A stretch of 64,000 nucleotides of DNA from Betaproteobacteria bacterium. GTDB taxonomy: Bacteria > Pseudomonadota > Gammaproteobacteria > Burkholderiales > Thiobacillaceae. Location: assembly GCA_016234655.1 (NCBI GenBank), contig JACRAU010000011.1:124001-188000 (forward strand), written 5' to 3'. Below are positions 59,941 to 64,000 of the stretch, piece after piece; within the stretch, counting starts at the first letter, position 1, and each line of letters opens with the position of its first letter. Made by a program: the position numbers and the translations under genes. A model generated the notes under the pieces. The model saw only the letters and a program-made list of their open reading frames with translations, made no database searches and was not told the DNA's origin.

Positions 59941-60260
59941 TGGTGTTGCCCAACATCGCCGTCAGCCCGGCCGAATGGGCCATCATCCAGCACATACTGG
60001 AACGCCACGTGCCGCAGCATGAAGTCTGGGCCTTCGGTTCCCGCGCCAAATGTACCGCGAAGACGTATTCCGACCTCGACCTGGCCATCATTACGGATAA
60101 ACCGCTGGGCCTCGACGTCAGCGCCGCCTTGGCGGAGGATTTCTCCGAATCCGACCTGCCCTACAAGGTGGACGTGGTGGATTGGGCGACGACCAGCGAA
60201 TCGTTCCGCAAGATTATCGAGCGGGACAAGGTGGTGATTCGGGAGCGTCTGGCGCAGTAG
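59940..60260 (+). CDS. mntA: MntA-type nucleotidyltransferase antitoxin
   Basis: 106 residues. The minimal nucleotidyltransferase motif GSX10DXD is exact: Gly33-Ser34, then Asp45 and Asp47 in SDLDLAI, with a third acid in KVDVVDW (Asp78 or Asp81). It pairs with the HEPN gene that overlaps it by one base (TAATG). By analogy with MntA it should transfer AMP to the HepT tyrosine. rarA starts nine bases downstream. Confidence 0.85.
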   Translation: MVLPNIAVSPAEWAIIQHILERHVPQHEVWAFGSRAKCTAKTYSDLDLAIITDKPLGLDVSAALAEDFSESDLPYKVDVVDWATTSESFRKIIERDKVVIRERLAQ

Positions 60261-60269
60261 AATCCGCCT

Positions 60270-61604
60270 GTGGCCCAAGACCTCTTCGCCCCTTCCGAAC
60301 CGGCAGTGACCACGCCGGCCAGCGCCCCGCTGGCCGAGCGCCTGCGGCCGCGCGCCCTGGACGAGGTGATCGGGCAATCCCATTTATTGGGGCCGGGCAA
60401 GCCCTTGCGCCTGGCCTTCGAGGCCGGCCGACTGCATTCCATGATCCTCTGGGGCCCGCCCGGCGTGGGCAAGACCACGCTGGCCCGGCTGACCGCCCAG
60501 CACTTCAACGCCGACTTCATCCAAATATCCGCCGTGCTGGCCGGGGTGAAGGAGATTCGCGAGGCAGTGGAGCGGGCCCGGGTCAACCAGGGCATGGGGC
60601 GGCAAACGATTTTGTTCGTCGACGAGGTCCATCGCTTCAACAAGGCCCAGCAGGATGCCTTTTTGCCCCATGTCGAATCGGGCCTGGTCACCTTCATCGG
60701 CGCCACCACCGAGAACCCCTCGTTCGAGGTGGTCGGCGCTCTGCTCTCGCGCGCCCAGGTCTATGTGCTGCAAGCGCTGGACGAGGCCGAGCTGCAAAAG
60801 CTGTTGCAGCGCGCCCTGGAGCGGGGCGAGCTGGGCCTGAAGCTGGACGAGGAATCGGAAAAACTACTGATCGGCTTCGCCGACGGCGACGGCCGGCGCC
60901 TGGTGAACCTGGCCGAGCAACTGGCCACGGCGGCGCGCACCGCCGGCCGCGCCGAAGCGGACGCCGAGTTCGCGGCGAGCGCGCTGTCCCCTGCCCTGCG
61001 CCGCTTCGACAAGGGCGGCGAGGCCTTCTACGATCAGATTTCCGCGCTGCATAAATCGGTACGCGGCTCCAACCCGGACGCCTCGCTGTACTGGTTCAGC
61101 CGCATGCTCGACGGCGGCGCCGACCCGCGCTATCTGGCTCGGCGCATCCTGCGCATGGCCTGGGAGGACATCGGCCTGGCCGACCCGCGCGCGGCCGAGA
61201 TCGCCCTGAACGCGGCCGAGACCTACGAGCGCCTGGGCTCGCCCGAGGGCGAACTGGCCCTTGCCCAGGCCTTGATCTACCTGGCCTGCGCGCCCAAGTC
61301 GAACGCCGGTTATATGGCCTATAACGCGGCGCGCGCCTTCGTCCGCGAGGACGGCTCGCGCGAGGTGCCCATCCACCTGCGCAACGCACCGACCAAGCTG
61401 ATGAAGGAGTTGGGCTACGGCCGGGCCTACCGCTATGCCCACGACGAGCCGGAGGCCTATGCCGCCGGCGAGGACTACTTCCCCGAGGGCATGCCCGAGC
61501 CCGGTTTCTACCAGCCGACCCCGCGCGGCCTGGAGGCCAAGATCGGCGAGAAGCTGGAACATCTACGCGAGCTGGATGACAAGGCCCGCAAGAAACGTCG
61601 CTAA
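60270..61604 (+). CDS. rarA: replication-associated recombination protein RarA (MgsA)
   Basis: 444 residues, AAA+ clamp-loader-like. The start block LAERLRPRALDEVIGQSHLL is followed by Walker A GPPGVGKT, Walker B TILFVDEVHRFNKAQQDAFL, sensor GATTENPSFEV and the C-terminal RarA part with DGGADPRYLARRILRMAWED. It acts at stalled forks. GTG start at 60270. The order ftsK-lolA-rarA is common in proteobacteria; here the toxin-antitoxin pair interrupts it. Confidence 0.96.
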   Translation: MAQDLFAPSEPAVTTPASAPLAERLRPRALDEVIGQSHLLGPGKPLRLAFEAGRLHSMILWGPPGVGKTTLARLTAQHFNADFIQISAVLAGVKEIREAVERARVNQGMGRQTILFVDEVHRFNKAQQDAFLPHVESGLVTFIGATTENPSFEVVGALLSRAQVYVLQALDEAELQKLLQRALERGELGLKLDEESEKLLIGFADGDGRRLVNLAEQLATAARTAGRAEADAEFAASALSPALRRFDKGGEAFYDQISALHKSVRGSNPDASLYWFSRMLDGGADPRYLARRILRMAWEDIGLADPRAAEIALNAAETYERLGSPEGELALAQALIYLACAPKSNAGYMAYNAARAFVREDGSREVPIHLRNAPTKLMKELGYGRAYRYAHDEPEAYAAGEDYFPEGMPEPGFYQPTPRGLEAKIGEKLEHLRELDDKARKKRR

Positions 61605-61630
61605 GTCCCGGTTTTTTGGCCTTTTCCGGC

Positions 61631-61660
61631 TTGATCGAACGGGCTGTCGGCTGTTAGAAT
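61631..61660 (+). promoter_or_regulatory. candidate sigma70 promoter of rpsB-tsf
   Basis: TTGATC (61631-61636), 18 bases, TAGAAT (61655-61660). The transcript would have a leader of about 118 bases before rpsB, room for the autoregulatory S2 leader known for this operon. The rpsB ribosome site TTAGGAG is at about 61771-61777. Confidence 0.55.
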
Positions 61661-61784
61661 CTCGCGCTTGCCGGGGTTGTCCCGGTAAATCCACACATCC
61701 GCCCCGTTAAGGTGTCCCCAAGAGATGAAAATCGCAAAGGGATGTTTGGCGGATGGAGGCTTAACCTTAACTTAGGAGTTTTTT

Positions 61785-62522
61785 ATGTCCGTCACCATGC
61801 GTGAAATGCTGGAAGCCGGTGTCCATTTCGGCCACCAGACCCGCTACTGGAACCCCAAGATGGCCCCGTTCATCTTCGGCCATCGCAACAAGATTCACAT
61901 CATCAACCTGGAAAAGACCCTGCCGCTGTTCGAAGACGCGGCCAAGTTCGCTCGCCAGCTGGCGCAGCGCAAGGGCAGCATCCTGTTCGTCGGCACCAAG
62001 CGCCAGGCTCGCGACATCATGGCCGAAGAGGCCGAGCGTTGCAGCATGCCCTGGGTTTCGCACCGCTGGCTGGGCGGCATGCTGACCAACTTCAAGACGG
62101 TCAAGCAGTCGGTCAAGCGCATGAAGGACCTGGAGGCCCAACTGGCCGAAGGCACCCTGTCCAAGAAGGAATCGCTCAAGGTCCAGCGCGAGTATGACAA
62201 GCTGGTCCAGAGCCTGGGCGGCATCAAGGAGATGGGCGGCCTGCCCGACGCGCTGTTCGTGGTCGACGTCGGCTACCAGAAGATCGCCATCACCGAAGCC
62301 AACAAACTGGGCATCCCCGTGATCGGCGTGGTCGACTCCAACAACACCCCGGCCGGCGTGGACTACGTCGTTCCCGGCAACGACGACTCCAGCCGTGCCA
62401 TCCGCCTGTATGCCCGCGCCATCGCCGATGCCGTGCTGGAAGGCCGCTCGCAGGTGATCGAAGAGATCGTCGCGGCCAGCCAGGACGAATACGTCGAGGT
62501 GGAAGACAATCCCGCTGCCTAA
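61785..62522 (+). CDS. rpsB: 30S ribosomal protein S2
   Basis: 245 residues. Signatures: [20 protein letters not shown] at the N-terminus and the later [20 protein letters not shown]. The usual C-terminal acidic tail ends VEVEDNPAA. It is followed by a terminator and then tsf, the conserved order. Confidence 0.98.
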   Translation: MSVTMREMLEAGVHFGHQTRYWNPKMAPFIFGHRNKIHIINLEKTLPLFEDAAKFARQLAQRKGSILFVGTKRQARDIMAEEAERCSMPWVSHRWLGGMLTNFKTVKQSVKRMKDLEAQLAEGTLSKKESLKVQREYDKLVQSLGGIKEMGGLPDALFVVDVGYQKIAITEANKLGIPVIGVVDSNNTPAGVDYVVPGNDDSSRAIRLYARAIADAVLEGRSQVIEEIVAASQDEYVEVEDNPAA

Positions 62523-62533
62523 TCTGGCACGAT

Positions 62534-62555
62534 CAAGGGGCGCAAGCCCCTTTTT
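62534..62555 (+). terminator. terminator (attenuator) between rpsB and tsf
   Basis: Stem AAGGGGC/GCCCCTT with loop GCAA and five T. A second hairpin (62572-62591, ACGCCCCGA/TCGGGGCGT) lies between it and tsf, without a T-run. Reduced read-through into tsf is likely. Confidence 0.75.
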
Positions 62556-62623
62556 AATTTGAAGAATACCCACGCCCCGACCTCGGGGCGTGTTGCAATC
62601 TAAGCGTAATCAGGAGAATCGAA

Positions 62624-63502
62624 ATGGCGGAAATCACCGCATCCATGGTCAAGGAACTGCGCGAGCGTACCGACGCGCCCATGATGGACTGCAAGAAGGC
62701 CCTGAACGAAGCCGACGGCGACATGGCCAAGGCCGAAGAGATCATCCGCGTGAAGTTCGGCAGCAAGGCCGCCAAGAGCGCAGGCCGCGTGGCCGCCGAG
62801 GGCATCGTCGGCATCTACATCGCCCCCGATGCCAAGCTGGGCGCCATGATCGAAGTGAACTGCGAGACCGACTTCGTCGCCAAGAACGACGACTTCCTGG
62901 GCTTCGCCAAGAACCTGGCCGAGTTGGTGGCCAAGAACGATCCCGCCGATGTCGCGGCCCTGTCCGGCATGAGCCTGGGCGGCGCCACCGTCGAAGAGAC
63001 CCGCACCCAACTGGTCGGCAAGATCGGCGAGAACATGTCCATCCGCCGCTTCGTTCGCGTGCCGGCCAAGGGCGCCCTGGCCAGCTACGTGCACGGCGGC
63101 TCCAAGATCGGCGTGCTGGTCGACGTGGTCGGCGGCGACGAGACCCTAGCCAAGGACATCGCCATGCACATCGCGGCGGCCAAGCCCAAGGCGCTGGACG
63201 CCTCCGGCGTGGCCCCGGAACTGATCGAGACCGAGCGCCGCATCGCCGCCGAGAAGGCCGCCGAGTCCGGCAAGCCGGCCAACATCGTCGAGAAGATGGT
63301 GGAAGGTTCCGTCGCCAAATATCTGAAGGAAGTGACCCTGCTGGGCCAGCCCTTCGTCAAGGACGACAAGCAGACCATCGAGCAGGTGCTCAAGGGCAAG
63401 GGCGCCAGCATGGGTGGCTTCACCCTGTACGTGGTCGGCGAAGGCATCGAGAAGAAGGTCAGCGACTTCGCGGCCGAGGTGGCTGCAGCGGCCAAGGTCT
63501 AA
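62624..63502 (+). CDS. tsf: elongation factor Ts
   Basis: 292 residues. The N-terminal UBA-like region has [20 protein letters not shown], followed by the core with [15 protein letters not shown] and the C-terminal [20 protein letters not shown]. It exchanges GDP for GTP on EF-Tu. AGGAG precedes the ATG. Confidence 0.98.
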   Translation: MAEITASMVKELRERTDAPMMDCKKALNEADGDMAKAEEIIRVKFGSKAAKSAGRVAAEGIVGIYIAPDAKLGAMIEVNCETDFVAKNDDFLGFAKNLAELVAKNDPADVAALSGMSLGGATVEETRTQLVGKIGENMSIRRFVRVPAKGALASYVHGGSKIGVLVDVVGGDETLAKDIAMHIAAAKPKALDASGVAPELIETERRIAAEKAAESGKPANIVEKMVEGSVAKYLKEVTLLGQPFVKDDKQTIEQVLKGKGASMGGFTLYVVGEGIEKKVSDFAAEVAAAAKV

Positions 63503-63505
63503 GCC

Positions 63506-64000
63506 GTGGCTACCGTCGCCCATCGCCGCATCCTGCTCAAGCTGTCGGGCGAGGCCCTGATGGGGCCGGACGCCTTCGGCTATCACGGCGATACCCTGGC
63601 CGGCATCGTCAAGCAGATCGACGAGGTCGCCGCGCTGGGCGTGCAGATCGGCATCGTGGTCGGCGGCGGCAATCTGTTTCGCGGTGCCACCGGCGCCCTC
63701 TCGGGCATGGACCGGGCCACCGCCGACAGCATGGGCATGCTGGCCACGGTGATGAACGCGCTGGCGCTGAAGGATGCGCTGATGGCCGCCGGCGTGCCGG
63801 CCCAGGTGATGACCGCGGTGACCATCGCCCATGTCGGCGAAGGCTTCGAGCGCGACACTGCCGTGCGTCATCTCGAGGCCGGCCGCGTGGTGATCTTCGG
63901 CGGCGGCACCGGCAACCCCTTCTTCACCACCGATACCGCCGCCGCCCTGCGCGCGGCCGAGATCGGCGCCGACCTGATGCTGAAGGCGACCAAGGTCGAC
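63506..64000 (+). CDS. pyrH: UMP kinase, 3' end outside window
   Basis: The first 165 codons are visible from GTG 63506, three bases after the tsf stop, and the frame is open at the window edge. The product begins [20 protein letters not shown], with [20 protein letters not shown] and [20 protein letters not shown], all UMP kinase signatures (amino-acid kinase fold, allosterically controlled by GTP and UTP). Fits the rpsB-tsf-pyrH order. Confidence 0.95.
   Translation, partial: MATVAHRRILLKLSGEALMGPDAFGYHGDTLAGIVKQIDEVAALGVQIGIVVGGGNLFRGATGALSGMDRATADSMGMLATVMNALALKDALMAAGVPAQVMTAVTIAHVGEGFERDTAVRHLEAGRVVIFGGGTGNPFFTTDTAAALRAAEIGADLMLKATKVD

Noticed and set aside
63146-63871. 241-codon minus-strand frame opposite tsf and pyrH
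   Set aside because: His/Gly-rich shadow of two well-supported plus-strand genes.

Overview
The window is GC-rich chromosomal DNA from a Gram-negative bacterium, most likely a betaproteobacterium. The support is: EarP next to an EF-P that carries Arg32; tandem cphA' and cphA; the hpnC-hpnD-hpnE squalene route; the orders tig-clpP-clpX-lon-tRNA-ppiD and rpsB-tsf-pyrH; and dispersed REP-like palindromes. The species is not determined. All calls were made by reading; no searches were run.

Layout. 1-6345 is the end of a surface-glycan island: a methyltransferase fragment, an IS3 scar, a broken wbqC, a nucleotide-sugar dehydratase, a DegT aminotransferase and a two-domain glycosyltransferase. 6350-14229 is a cyanophycin locus: a DUF1854 protein and an ABC exporter with a zinc ribbon on the minus strand, divergent from cphA' and cphA. 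14295-18145 holds efp, earP and a hybrid histidine kinase. A 267-bp MITE-like element lies at 18279-18545 just before radA. 19926-24180 carries an SDR, a small periplasmic protein and hpnCDE. 24260-32955 is tRNA-Leu, a GlcG-like protein, tig-clpP-clpX-lon, tRNA-Val, tRNA-Asp and ppiD. 32967-37216 is a MacAB-like exporter with two permeases. 37287-39946 holds tadA, a small YkuD protein, an Smr protein and trxB.

40159-56084 is the accessory core. Two giant Sec-exported repeat proteins (1632 and 2011 aa) share a C-terminal domain. Between them lie a methyltransferase and an acetyltransferase (plus strand), facing a minus-strand run of tail-collar (MdpB-like) protein, DUF6916-like protein, Asp/Asn beta-hydroxylase, Nif11-domain protein and sulfotransferase. 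I regard this as the best candidate for an undescribed system: possibly secreted or surface proteins with dedicated tailoring enzymes. The second giant gene is bracketed by an inverted copy of an ~80-bp repeat.

56569-64000 returns to core genes: ftsK, lolA, an inserted HepT-MntA toxin-antitoxin pair, rarA, rpsB, tsf and the start of pyrH, which runs off the window.
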